Source: BJGV01 sp965205785 (GTDB lineage Bacteria; Pseudomonadota; Gammaproteobacteria; Burkholderiales; Nitrosomonadaceae). Taken from it: 64,000 nt of DNA. Position numbers and translations under genes: made by a program. The notes below the pieces were generated by a model, which did not search any database, was not told the DNA's origin, and worked only from the letters and a program-made list of their open reading frames with translations. This document shows, piece by piece, positions 43,865-52,941 of the stretch. The stretch is from NCBI GenBank assembly GCA_965205785.1, contig OZ242188.1, forward strand, positions 124,001-188,000, given 5' to 3'. The stretch's first letter is position 1, and every line of letters starts with the position of its first letter.

Positions 43865-44878
43865 TTACCAATAGCCTGCCCTATCCATCAACTTTACTGA
43901 TTCAGTTTGTAACTCACCAGCTTTAACTACATTCATTCGGTTTTGTTTGAAACTCCCCCACGCTGCTACTATTGAGTCGGGAGTTATTTTTGGGTTAGCA
44001 GGATATTCCATATTCACATCGGTAAACAGTTTCTGAGCTTTTTTTGATGACAAGAATTCTAACAACATGATCGCTGCTTTTTTACTCTTAGTGCTCTTGG
44101 TAATGCCTGCACCGGAAATGTTGACATGAACACCACTTCCATCTTGATTAGGCCAAAAAATCGCTAATGGTAAATTAGGAGTCTTCTCAATCAAACGACC
44201 AAAATAGTAACTATTAACAATGGTCACATCACATTTTCCTGCAGCAACGAACTCCATTGCTTTAGTATCATTAGACAAAGGATCAGTAGCTAAATTAGCT
44301 ACCCAGCCTCTCACAATTTGCTCAGTTCTTTCTTTACCATACTCAGCAATCATCATTGCTACTAGTGACTGGTTATATACTTTCTTAGAAGTACGCAAAC
44401 ATAGTCGCCCGTGCCATTTTGAATTAGCCAGATCCGCATACGTAGATAACTCTTCCGTATTCACTTTATCAGTGTTGTATACAATAGTTCGGGCACGTAC
44501 AGATAAACCAAACCATTGGTTCTGTGGATCACGTAAATATGTAGGTATATTTGCTTCCAACCTCTCTGATTTTACAGGAACAAGCAATCCCTCTTGTGCC
44601 GCCTCCCATAAATTTCCAGCATCCGTAGTAATCAACATATCAGCAGGCGAGTTCTTCCCTTCTGCCCTAAGTCTTGCAAGTAATACACCTGCTTTATCAG
44701 TAACAAACTTTACTGGGATACCAGTTTGTTTTGTGAAAGTATCAAACATTGGTTTAATCAGCTTCTCAATTCTTGCTGAATAAACTACTACTTGTTCAGC
44801 ATAAGAAAATTTTGTGCTAAACAGAGCAACACATATAAAAATTACCTTCAGAAAGCAGCAAAAGTATATTCTTGACAT
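43865..44878 (-). CDS. fbpA: Periplasmic ferric iron-binding protein
   Basis: A signal peptide (KVIFICVALFSTKFSYAEQ) precedes a type II binding-protein fold starting VVVYSARIEKLIKPMFDTF. The tyrosine pair NSYYFGRL near residue 218 matches the iron-ligand tyrosines of FbpA. It is the first gene of the transport unit, and a Fur-box-like site lies just upstream, so iron-repressed expression is expected. Confidence 0.92.
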   Translation of the reverse strand: MSRIYFCCFLKVIFICVALFSTKFSYAEQVVVYSARIEKLIKPMFDTFTKQTGIPVKFVTDKAGVLLARLRAEGKNSPADMLITTDAGNLWEAAQEGLLVPVKSERLEANIPTYLRDPQNQWFGLSVRARTIVYNTDKVNTEELSTYADLANSKWHGRLCLRTSKKVYNQSLVAMMIAEYGKERTEQIVRGWVANLATDPLSNDTKAMEFVAAGKCDVTIVNSYYFGRLIEKTPNLPLAIFWPNQDGSGVHVNISGAGITKSTKSKKAAIMLLEFLSSKKAQKLFTDVNMEYPANPKITPDSIVAAWGSFKQNRMNVVKAGELQTESVKLMDRAGYW

Positions 44879-44929
44879 TTACTTCTATGACTCCCAAATA
44901 TAATGGATTGTAAAAAATGATTCTTTATT

Positions 44930-44948
44930 ATAAATGATAATTGTTATC
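44930..44948 (-). promoter_or_regulatory. Fur box upstream of fbpA
   Basis: ATAAATGATAATTGTTATC matches 14 of 19 positions of the Fur consensus, including the core ATGATAAT and the closing TTATC. It lies 52 bp before the fbpA start. The remaining part of the gap up to 45229 shows no gene. Confidence 0.75.
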
Positions 44949-45229
44949 AGTACAGTATATCTTGTAAATACTTAGTGCCTTTTGAATCATTTAGTTATGA
45001 ATAGGTATACTTGAATTACATCACATATACAGTGTGTGAAATTTCTAAATTTTTAAACTTACTTCAGCTAATAATTCTATTCATTGAAAACTATAAAAAG
45101 GGAAAAGCTCAACTAAATATCCATCTTCTTTTACATTTTATATTTATTATTTTAAGCCTTATTTTATTTAGGAAAACTAAAGTTAGTGTCGTTTATAAGG
45201 TATGTAACTAGAAATGAAACATTTATACC

Positions 45230-46099
45230 ATGCGAAAAATTATTGTAATTGCCAATATAATAGGGCTATTCATAGCACCATCTATTGTTTCAGCGGATCA
45301 AACTATTATTGAGGTAATCCAGCTAAAGCACCGCACTACGAATGAAATTATCCCGCTAATCGATCCATTCCTAGATAAACAAGGCGCGCTAAGTGGCATG
45401 CAAGGCAAACTTATTATCCGCACCACACCAGAGAATTTACGCGAGATCAAGCAACTTCTAAACGAAATAGATAATGCTCCACGCCGTTTAATAATAACCG
45501 TCAAGCAAGATGTGGACAGCGTAACTGCCAGAAACTTACTAAAGCTTTCCGGAAATATTAATAAAAATGGAACTCAAGTGAAGATTACTGGACGTACTGG
45601 CAAAAGAGGCCTGGTCAGTAAAAATAGCTTTGGAAAAAATAATCTTAATGTGCAAGTACATAATAATCAGCATCTTGAAAAAGACAATAATACGCAGCAA
45701 ATACAGGTACTAGATGGTGGGCATGCTTTAATACATATAGGTAAGTCGCTACCAATACCTTTACGCAATATAATTCATACGCCACAAGGAATACATGTAA
45801 TTGAGAGTACACAATTCCACGATGCCACTGTTGGCTTCACAGTTATACCTTCTGTAAGAGGAAATAATGTAATCTTAGAAGTAATTCCCCAACGAAATAG
45901 CCCTGACGACCAATCGCCAGGAGCTATCAACGTCCAGCAAATCAATACTTCTGTTTCTGGAAGATTAGGAGAGTGGATGAATCTAGGTAATATGGAAAGA
46001 AATAGATTTAGTCAATCATTCTCTCCAAATTCACCATATAACGAAAGAATCACACGTGAACAACGTATGGTGCTAATAAAAGTAGAGGAGATTTACTAG
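45230..46099 (+). CDS. Secretin N-domain-like exported protein
   Basis: A signal peptide (KIIVIANIIGLFIAPSIVSA) is followed by TIIEVIQLKHRTTNEIIPLI and GKLIIRTTPENLREIKQLLN, the repeated N-domain fold seen in secretins of type II and pilus systems. The protein stops at 289 residues and lacks the secretin beta-barrel. It may be a truncated relative or a periplasmic adaptor. No other secretion genes lie nearby. The domain call is good; the function is open. Confidence 0.65.
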   Translation: MRKIIVIANIIGLFIAPSIVSADQTIIEVIQLKHRTTNEIIPLIDPFLDKQGALSGMQGKLIIRTTPENLREIKQLLNEIDNAPRRLIITVKQDVDSVTARNLLKLSGNINKNGTQVKITGRTGKRGLVSKNSFGKNNLNVQVHNNQHLEKDNNTQQIQVLDGGHALIHIGKSLPIPLRNIIHTPQGIHVIESTQFHDATVGFTVIPSVRGNNVILEVIPQRNSPDDQSPGAINVQQINTSVSGRLGEWMNLGNMERNRFSQSFSPNSPYNERITREQRMVLIKVEEIY

Positions 46100-46127
46100 A
46101 CTCAATTACAAATAATAACAAGAAAAT

Positions 46128-48389
46128 TTAATGAACTGCAGCAGCTTCTTCTTCAAACTGAAGTTTCACTTTCCCATCAATATCTACATCTACAGTGACT
46201 TTACCTCCGCTCGCAAGGCGTCCAAATAATAATTCGTCTGCTAGAGCGCTACGAATAGTATCCTGAATAAGGCGTGCCATAGGACGTGCGCCCATGAGAG
46301 GATCAAAACCATCTTTTGCAAGAAATTCTTTCAAAGCATCAGTAAATATAGCTTCTACCTTTTTCTCATGTAGCTGAGTTTCTAATTGCATCAAGAATTT
46401 ATCTGCCACTCTTAGAATTACATCTTTATCCAAAGCCGCAAATGAAATAATCGCATCTAGCCGGTTCCGAAACTCTGGTGTAAATATACGCTTAATATCA
46501 GCTATCTCATCACCCGCCTGAGTTGATTTAGTAAATCCCATAGAAGTCTTTGCAAGTGACTCAGCTCCAGCATTGGTAGTCATAATGATTACTACGTTCC
46601 GGAAGTCTGCCTTACGGCCATTGTTGTCTGTCAAAGTGCCATGATCCATCACTTGTAATAGAATATTAAAAATATCTGGATGGGCTTTTTCAATTTCGTC
46701 CAGCAACAGTACTGAATAAGGCTGTTTGATAATCGCCTCGGTAAGTAAACCACCTTGATCAAAACCAACATACCCGGGTGGAGCACCTATCAATCGAGAT
46801 ACTGCGTGATGCTCCATGTATTCGGACATATCAAAACGGTGCAGTTGAATACCCATTGCATATGCAAGTTGACGCGCTACCTCCGTTTTCCCTACACCAG
46901 TAGGGCCAGAAAAAAGGAAGGAGCCTACTGGTTTCTGTGGATTACCTAAACCACTTCTAGCCATTTTAATTGCTGCTGCCAGCGCATTGATAGCTTTATC
47001 TTGACCAAACACCATAGTCTTTAAATCACGATCCAATGTTTTTAACGTGTTACGATCGTCGTTAGAAACACTACGCGGTGGAATACGTGCAGCTTTTGCT
47101 ATAACGTTTTCTATTTCATGCTTACTAATAACTTTACGCTGTTTTGATTTTGGCAAAATCCTTTGAGCCGCACCCGCTTCGTCAATAATATCTATTGCCT
47201 TATCTGGTAAATGCCTGTCGTTGATGAAACGTGCCGATAACTCTGCAGCTGAAGTAAGAGCGACGGCCGTATATTTAACACCATGATGCGCCTCGTAACG
47301 AGACTTTAAACCCCTTAAAATAGTAACAGTCTCTTCTACGCTCGTTTCTGGAACATCAATTTTCTGAAAGCGACGCGAAAGAGCATGGTCTTTCTCAAAA
47401 ATTCCCCGATATTCGCTGAATGTAGTAGCACCGATGCATCTTAATTGGCCAGTATTTAGTACTGGTTTAAGTAAGTTAGAAGCATCGAGGGTGCCTCCTG
47501 ATGCCGCACCTGCTCCAATCATGGTATGTATCTCATCAATGAACAAAATAGCACTGGAATCATCAAGCAACTGCTTTAATATAGCTTTCAGGCGTTGCTC
47601 AAAGTCGCCACGATATTTTGTACCAGCAAGCAACGCCCCCATGTCTAGAGCGTAAATCTGATGATGTGCAAGCGCCTCTGGCACATCATTTTTGATAATC
47701 TTCCGTGCTAATCCTTCAGCAATAGCTGTTTTTCCAACCCCCGCTTCACCAACTAAAAGTGGATTGTTTTTTCGACGTCGGCACAATGTTTGTATTACGC
47801 GCTCTAGTTCCTTTCCACGGCCAATGAGAGGATCAATTTTACCTGCTAACGCCTGTATATTAAGGTTTATGGTATAGCTTTCAAGTGCACCACCTGTACC
47901 AGTCTCTTGATCTGTATCATTTTCACTTTCAGTCTTGGCACCACTGCTTCCCTGCGAAACTTTACTTATTCCATGGGAAATATAATTAACCACGTCAAGT
48001 CTTGTCACACCTCTCTGGTGTAGAAAATATACCGCATGAGAATCTTTTTCACCAAAAATTGCCACCAATACGTTTGCACCGGTAACTTCTTTTTTACCTG
48101 AGGACTGGACATGCAGGATTGCGCGTTGTATCACGCGCTGAAATCCAAGTGTAGGCTGAGTGTCTACTTCTCCACTACCACCCACAGTAGGGGTATTTTC
48201 AGTAACATGTTCTAATAGAAATTTTCGAAGATCACTAATATCAACTGAGCAAGCACGCAATACCTCTGCTGCAGTATGATTATCAAGCATTGCCAACAAT
48301 AAGTGCTCTACTGTAATAAATTCATGGCGTTTCTGTCGTGATTCCACAAACACCATATGTAAACTTACCTCAAGCTCCTGAGCAATCAT
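46128..48389 (-). CDS. clpA: ATP-dependent Clp protease ATP-binding subunit ClpA
   Basis: ClpA unfolds substrates and feeds them to ClpP. The 753-residue protein has the N-terminal double Clp repeat, the first AAA domain (GEAGVGKTA, LFIDEIHTMIGAG), the second (GPTGVGKTE, LLLDEIEKAH), and the C-terminal ClpB_D2-small domain. It follows clpS by one base, which delivers N-end-rule substrates to it. Confidence 0.97.
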   Translation of the reverse strand: MIAQELEVSLHMVFVESRQKRHEFITVEHLLLAMLDNHTAAEVLRACSVDISDLRKFLLEHVTENTPTVGGSGEVDTQPTLGFQRVIQRAILHVQSSGKKEVTGANVLVAIFGEKDSHAVYFLHQRGVTRLDVVNYISHGISKVSQGSSGAKTESENDTDQETGTGGALESYTINLNIQALAGKIDPLIGRGKELERVIQTLCRRRKNNPLLVGEAGVGKTAIAEGLARKIIKNDVPEALAHHQIYALDMGALLAGTKYRGDFEQRLKAILKQLLDDSSAILFIDEIHTMIGAGAASGGTLDASNLLKPVLNTGQLRCIGATTFSEYRGIFEKDHALSRRFQKIDVPETSVEETVTILRGLKSRYEAHHGVKYTAVALTSAAELSARFINDRHLPDKAIDIIDEAGAAQRILPKSKQRKVISKHEIENVIAKAARIPPRSVSNDDRNTLKTLDRDLKTMVFGQDKAINALAAAIKMARSGLGNPQKPVGSFLFSGPTGVGKTEVARQLAYAMGIQLHRFDMSEYMEHHAVSRLIGAPPGYVGFDQGGLLTEAIIKQPYSVLLLDEIEKAHPDIFNILLQVMDHGTLTDNNGRKADFRNVVIIMTTNAGAESLAKTSMGFTKSTQAGDEIADIKRIFTPEFRNRLDAIISFAALDKDVILRVADKFLMQLETQLHEKKVEAIFTDALKEFLAKDGFDPLMGARPMARLIQDTIRSALADELLFGRLASGGKVTVDVDIDGKVKLQFEEEAAAVH

Positions 48390-48390
48390 T

Positions 48391-48699
48391 TCAAGTTTCC
48401 TCCATCACGCACTTTAGTGGATGCTGATGCTTTCTAGCAAAAGTAGTCACCTGTTTAACCTTAGTCCCAGCTACATCGCTTGGATATATACCACATACAC
48501 CAACACCATCCATATGAACTTTTAACATAATTTGAGTTGCCTGCTCTTGGCTTTTAGCAAAAAATGTCTGTAACACTAATACAACAAACTCCATTGGCGT
48601 AAAGTCATCATTTAGCAAAACTACTTTGAACATTGGTGGTGGCTTAATTTTACTCTTCTTAACCTCCAGAACAACGTCTTCATGATCTCTGGTTACCAT
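48391..48699 (-). CDS. clpS: ClpA adaptor protein ClpS
   Basis: ClpS binds N-degrons and the ClpA N-domain. The sequence contains the family core FKVVLLNDDFTPMEFVV, with the Asn-Asp pair that contacts the substrate amino group, and HMDGVGVCGIYPSDVAGTK. Its length of 102 residues is typical. Confidence 0.97.
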   Translation of the reverse strand: MVTRDHEDVVLEVKKSKIKPPPMFKVVLLNDDFTPMEFVVLVLQTFFAKSQEQATQIMLKVHMDGVGVCGIYPSDVAGTKVKQVTTFARKHQHPLKCVMEET

Positions 48700-48938
48700 T
48701 ACCGTGCCTTACCTGTTCATCAGGGGAATACTGATAACTAATTTCTTACTAACATACTTGTCGATTACGGCAAAAATTTCAAGTGTCTTGAGTAAATAAA
48801 TATGCAACTACTCTAAAAAAATAGAGCAACCACTTGACTTTAGCACTAGTTTTAAGTAAAAGGTAACTGGGAGTTTGGCTTCAAGTTTTCTGCAGTACCG
48901 GTTACAGCCGTTTGCGGTCTTGAAACTCAAACAGTGTT

Positions 48939-48960
48939 CGGGTTTTGGACCCGGTTTTTT
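48939..48960 (+). terminator. Hairpin with U-tract in the csp leader (possible attenuator)
   Basis: CGGGT and ACCCG pair across a five-base loop and are followed by G and six T, ending 14 bases before the csp start. The shape is that of a small intrinsic terminator inside the 5' leader, so read-through control, perhaps by temperature, is possible. The stem is only five pairs. Confidence 0.4.
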
Positions 48961-48974
48961 AAAGGATAGGAAAA

Positions 48975-49178
48975 ATGGCAGCAGGTACAGTAAAATGGTT
49001 TAATGACTCTAAGGGTTTCGGGTTTATTACTCCTGATGATGGTAGCGAAGATTTATTTGCACACTTCTCAGCAATCAATATGTCAGGGTTCAAAACGCTT
49101 AAAGAAGGTCAGAAAGTTAGCTTTGAAGTGACCCAAGGTCCTAAGGGTAAGCAAGCATCAAATATTCAAACCCCCTAA
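48975..49178 (+). CDS. Cold-shock domain protein (CspA family)
   Basis: The 67-residue protein is a single cold-shock domain that binds single-stranded RNA and DNA. RNP1 (KGFGFI) and RNP2 (DLFAHF) are intact. AGGATAG lies just before the start. A strong terminator follows at 49231. Confidence 0.95.
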   Translation: MAAGTVKWFNDSKGFGFITPDDGSEDLFAHFSAINMSGFKTLKEGQKVSFEVTQGPKGKQASNIQTP

Positions 49179-49230
49179 CGATACAACTTGTGTAGTTATA
49201 CCGTAATAAGTTTGTAATCACAGGATTCCA

Positions 49231-49267
49231 AGCCCCTTGGCAATTTCATTGCCAAGGGGCTTTTTTT
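49231..49267. terminator. Strong bidirectional intrinsic terminator
   Basis: AGCCCCTTGGCAA and its exact complement (13 pairs) flank a five-base loop, with a T-tract after it on the plus strand. It ends csp transcription and lies at the icd stop on the other strand. Confidence 0.92.
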
Positions 49268-50522
49268 AACCCATACGTTTTACTAACTCCTCGCCAAATT
49301 TTGAACATGACACTTTCTGAGTATTTTCCATTAATCTTGCCAAATCATAGGTCACAATCTTATCTTGTATGGTCTTCTCAATTGCTTGAATTATTTGATT
49401 AGCAGCCTCAACCCAGCCCATGTGCCTGAGCATCATTTCTGCCGACAAAATTATTGACCCAGGATTAACTTGATCTTTGCCAGCATATTTTGGTGCTGTT
49501 CCATGGGTCGCCTCAAACATTGCAATTGATTCGCTTAAGTTTGCTCCTGGTGCCATACCGATACCACCTACCTGTGCAGCCAAGGCATCAGAAATATAAT
49601 CACCGTTAAGATTAAGCGTAGCGATTACATCATATTCATTAGGGCGCAATAGAATTTGTTGTAGAAATGCGTCTGCAATCATATCCTTAATAACTACCCC
49701 ACCTTTATTCTCTGGCAATACCATCCATGGGCCTCCATCAAATGGCGTGGCATCGAATTCCTTTTTCGCCAATTCATATCCCCAGTTCTTGAATGCTCCC
49801 TCTGTAAATTTCATGATATTACCTTTGTGCACCAGTGTTACAGACTTTCTTTTATTGTCTATTGCATATTGAATAGCCTTGCGCACCAATCTTTCAGTGC
49901 CTTCTTTTGAGACTGGTTTAACGCCAATGCCTGATGTTTGCGGAAATCGTATTTTCGTAACCCCCATATCTTTTATTAAGAAATTGATAACCTTTTTTCC
50001 TTCTTCTGACCCAGATTCCCACTCGATACCAGCATAAATATCCTCTGAGTTTTCACGAAAAATAACCATATCAGTCTTTTCAGGAGCTTTTAATGGGCTT
50101 GGCACACCATGAAAATAGCGTATCGGACGTAAACATAAAAATAAGTCTAATTGTTGTCGCAACGCTACATTGATAGAACGAATTCCGCCACCTACAGGAG
50201 TAGTTAAGGGGCCTTTAATGGAAACCACATATTCTTTTGCAGCATGCAAAGTCTCATCTGGCAACCAAATATCTTTGCCATATACACATGTAGATTTCTC
50301 ACCGGCATAAATCTCCATCCAAGAAATCTTACGTTTGTTGCCATAGGCCACATTCACAGCAGAATTTACTACTTTCTGCATAACAGGGGTAATATCTATT
50401 CCAATGCCGTCACCCTCAATATATGGAATAATTGGGCAATCCGGCACATTTAAAGAAGAATTCTTATTGACTCTGATTTTCTCACCTTCATCTGGCTCTT
50501 TAATGTGCTGATACATAGACAT
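49266..50522 (-). CDS. icd: NADP-dependent isocitrate dehydrogenase
   Basis: Icd oxidises isocitrate to 2-oxoglutarate in the citric acid cycle. The 418-residue protein shows IPYIEGDGIGIDITP, the phosphorylatable-Ser region RENSEDIYAGIEW, and NLNGDYISDALAAQVGGIGM with the metal-binding Asp. Length and motifs match the bacterial homodimeric enzyme. Confidence 0.96.
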   Translation of the reverse strand: MSMYQHIKEPDEGEKIRVNKNSSLNVPDCPIIPYIEGDGIGIDITPVMQKVVNSAVNVAYGNKRKISWMEIYAGEKSTCVYGKDIWLPDETLHAAKEYVVSIKGPLTTPVGGGIRSINVALRQQLDLFLCLRPIRYFHGVPSPLKAPEKTDMVIFRENSEDIYAGIEWESGSEEGKKVINFLIKDMGVTKIRFPQTSGIGVKPVSKEGTERLVRKAIQYAIDNKRKSVTLVHKGNIMKFTEGAFKNWGYELAKKEFDATPFDGGPWMVLPENKGGVVIKDMIADAFLQQILLRPNEYDVIATLNLNGDYISDALAAQVGGIGMAPGANLSESIAMFEATHGTAPKYAGKDQVNPGSIILSAEMMLRHMGWVEAANQIIQAIEKTIQDKIVTYDLARLMENTQKVSCSKFGEELVKRMG

Positions 50523-50637
50523 ATGTCTCCCAAGAAATTTAATTTTAAAAATTATAGTTACAAATAGAATATATTATTCTACCTTTGTTTTAGAATAAGG
50601 CACTTATGAACTTAATAATAGAATTTTCTGATATAAA

Positions 50638-51084
50638 ATGATCTGGAAACCCAACGTGACTGTAGCTGCGGTTATTAATAGAGATGACAAATATTTGTTG
50701 GTTGAAGAGCAAACTAAAAATGGAGTGCTCTTTAACCAACCTGCTGGTCACTTAGAACCAAATGAATCAATAATCCAGGGCGCAATCCGAGAAACACTAG
50801 AAGAAACAGGTTACATCTTCACTCCACAGTGGCTGTTAGGTATCTACAGATGGCATTCATCTGTCAATGATATAACCTATTTGCGCTTTGCATTCTTTGG
50901 TACAGCAATCTGCCATGACCACAATCGAAAATTAGATGAAGGTATAGTACGCGCAGAGTGGTTCAATACAAATGAAATTTATTCATTAGTCCACCGGCAC
51001 CGTAGTCCCCTTGTAATTAAATGTATCGAAGATCATTTAGCGGGGAAACGGTACCCTTTGGAGCTTCTTACTCACTACGATTAA
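50638..51084 (+). CDS. nudJ: NUDIX hydrolase (NudJ-like)
   Basis: The Nudix box GHLEPNESIIQGAIRETL, continuing EETGY, is complete. The protein begins WKPNVTVAAVINRDDKYLLV and is 148 residues, like phosphatase NudJ, which acts on thiamin and nucleoside pyrophosphates. It lies one base before mnmA, the same pairing as in many proteobacteria (nudJ-mnmA). Confidence 0.88.
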   Translation: MIWKPNVTVAAVINRDDKYLLVEEQTKNGVLFNQPAGHLEPNESIIQGAIRETLEETGYIFTPQWLLGIYRWHSSVNDITYLRFAFFGTAICHDHNRKLDEGIVRAEWFNTNEIYSLVHRHRSPLVIKCIEDHLAGKRYPLELLTHYD

Positions 51085-51085
51085 A

Positions 51086-52168
51086 ATGATGAAAAAGAAA
51101 CGTGTCGTAATAGGTATGTCAGGAGGGGTAGACTCATCTGTTGCGGCACTTTTACTTAAGCAACAAGGTTATGATGTAGTGGGTCTGTTTATGAAAAACT
51201 GGGAGGAAGATGATACTGAAGAGTATTGCTCATCAAAACAGGACTTCATCGATGCCGCATCAGTTTCTGACATCATTGGTATACCTCTGGAAGCAGTAAA
51301 CTTTTCTATAGAATATAAGGAAAAAGTATTCAGCAAATTCCTTGCAGACTACAAAGCGGGACAAACACCAAACCCTGATGTGTTATGTAACGCAGAAATC
51401 AAGTTTAAGGCATTTCTTGACCATGCATTTGAACTTGGTGCAGACTGCATCGCAACAGGGCACTATGCACAAATTAGAAAATTTAATGGCATATGTCAAC
51501 TGCTTAAGGGTGAGGATGGAACGAAAGATCAGAGTTACTTCCTTTATCGACTGAACCAGAGACAGCTAACCAATACTCTGTTCCCTATCGGACATCTCTA
51601 TAAACGTGATGTCCGCAAGATTGCTCAAGATTCTAACTTACCTAATTTCTCCAAAAAAGATAGTACTGGTATTTGCTTTATTGGTGAACGTCCTTTTAGA
51701 AATTTTCTCAGTCGTTATTTACCACATGAACCTGGAGAAATACGAACTCAAGAAGGAGTTGTTGTTGGTGAACACATTGGTTTAATGTACTACACCATTG
51801 GTCAACGGCAGGGATTAGGAATAGGTGGAACAATAGAAGGCCTAGACAAACCATGGTTTGTCATAGAAAAGAATAGGGCTAATAACACACTAGTTGTAGT
51901 ACAAGGCCACGATCATCCCAAGTTGTTCCAGCCCACACTTTCTGCTTCAGATCTTACATGGATAAGTGGCAAGGCTCCACATTGCGACTGGGTTTATTCT
52001 GCTAAAACTCGTTATCGTCAAATCGATGCACCCTGTTCTATTAAGAAAATTAGCAAGGTAAAATGTAAAATTGAATTTGCGCAGCCTCAATGGGCGGTAA
52101 CACCGGGACAATCAGTAGTAGTATATGAGAGCAAGGTATGTTTAGGTGGAGGGATAATCACAAAGTAA
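51086..52168 (+). CDS. mnmA: tRNA-specific 2-thiouridylase MnmA
   Basis: MnmA thiolates U34 of Lys, Glu and Gln tRNAs with sulphur from the Tus relay. The PP-loop GMSGGVDSSVAALLL is near the N-terminus; the catalytic cysteines lie in NPDVLCNAEIKF and STGICFIGER. At 360 residues it is full length. Confidence 0.97.
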   Translation: MMKKKRVVIGMSGGVDSSVAALLLKQQGYDVVGLFMKNWEEDDTEEYCSSKQDFIDAASVSDIIGIPLEAVNFSIEYKEKVFSKFLADYKAGQTPNPDVLCNAEIKFKAFLDHAFELGADCIATGHYAQIRKFNGICQLLKGEDGTKDQSYFLYRLNQRQLTNTLFPIGHLYKRDVRKIAQDSNLPNFSKKDSTGICFIGERPFRNFLSRYLPHEPGEIRTQEGVVVGEHIGLMYYTIGQRQGLGIGGTIEGLDKPWFVIEKNRANNTLVVVQGHDHPKLFQPTLSASDLTWISGKAPHCDWVYSAKTRYRQIDAPCSIKKISKVKCKIEFAQPQWAVTPGQSVVVYESKVCLGGGIITK

Positions 52169-52213
52169 AGCAACCATAATATACTGCACCAAAGTACATT
52201 ACATTTTTAAATT

Positions 52214-52821
52214 TTATTCCTTTGGTGCTGTTTCTATAAATGATTTTCTTTTTTCAAGTATGCCAGCTAAGCTGGCTAAGTTAGGAAACATACGCCACTT
52301 TATTTCAGGGAAACGAAAAGATAAATAGCCAAGAGTACAACATACTGCAATATCAGCTAATGTATAGACGTTACCTTCACACCATTTCTTGTCGCCTAAG
52401 TCTCTGGCTGCAATTTCAAGTCCTAGCATGACTTTCTTCTGTTGACGTGCAATCCATTCTGTACTTTGTAAAGCATCTGGCCTCTTGCGTTCCAAATAGA
52501 TGGCGGCAGCTGCATCGCATATACCATCAGCTAAAGCTTCCCAACGTTTGACCATACTGCGCTCTCTATTGAATTCAGGAATCAGTCTTGAAACTGGATT
52601 AGCACTATCAAGATAATCAACGATAACTCTTGAGTCATATAGCGCGGTACCGTCATCCATAATCAGTACTGGTACTTTACCCAGAGGATTATATTCAGAC
52701 ACGTGAGTTTCTGATCCCCATGGAATATCTACATCAAAGTCATAGACAATCCGTTTTTCAGATAACACAACTCGTACTTTATACGTACGAATGGACTGGT
52801 AAGTGATCCAACAAGCTTCAT
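52214..52821 (-). pseudogene. Glutathione S-transferase family gene with an apparent N-terminal frameshift
   Basis: The main frame reads KVRVVLSEKRIVYDFDVDIP onward, a clear GST with cis-Pro (GKVPVLIMDD) and a helical C-terminal domain. Its in-frame upstream sequence is not GST-like. In another frame the ATG at 52819-52821, preceded by AGGA, codes MKLVGSLTSPFVR, the expected family start. The two join only if about one base was lost near 52779-52784. Either the gene is frameshifted or the sequence has an error there. A frame starting elsewhere (to 52864) would give an N-terminus unlike the family. Confidence 0.65.
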
Positions 52822-52941
52822 AGTTTCCTAAATAACGTTTTAATAAAGGTACGCAGTATATCAACTTTCGACACTTTACAGCACCTACACAGGTATATTC
52901 TCAGCTATGTTAAAATAACAGAGAATCAGAACATCAATGAT

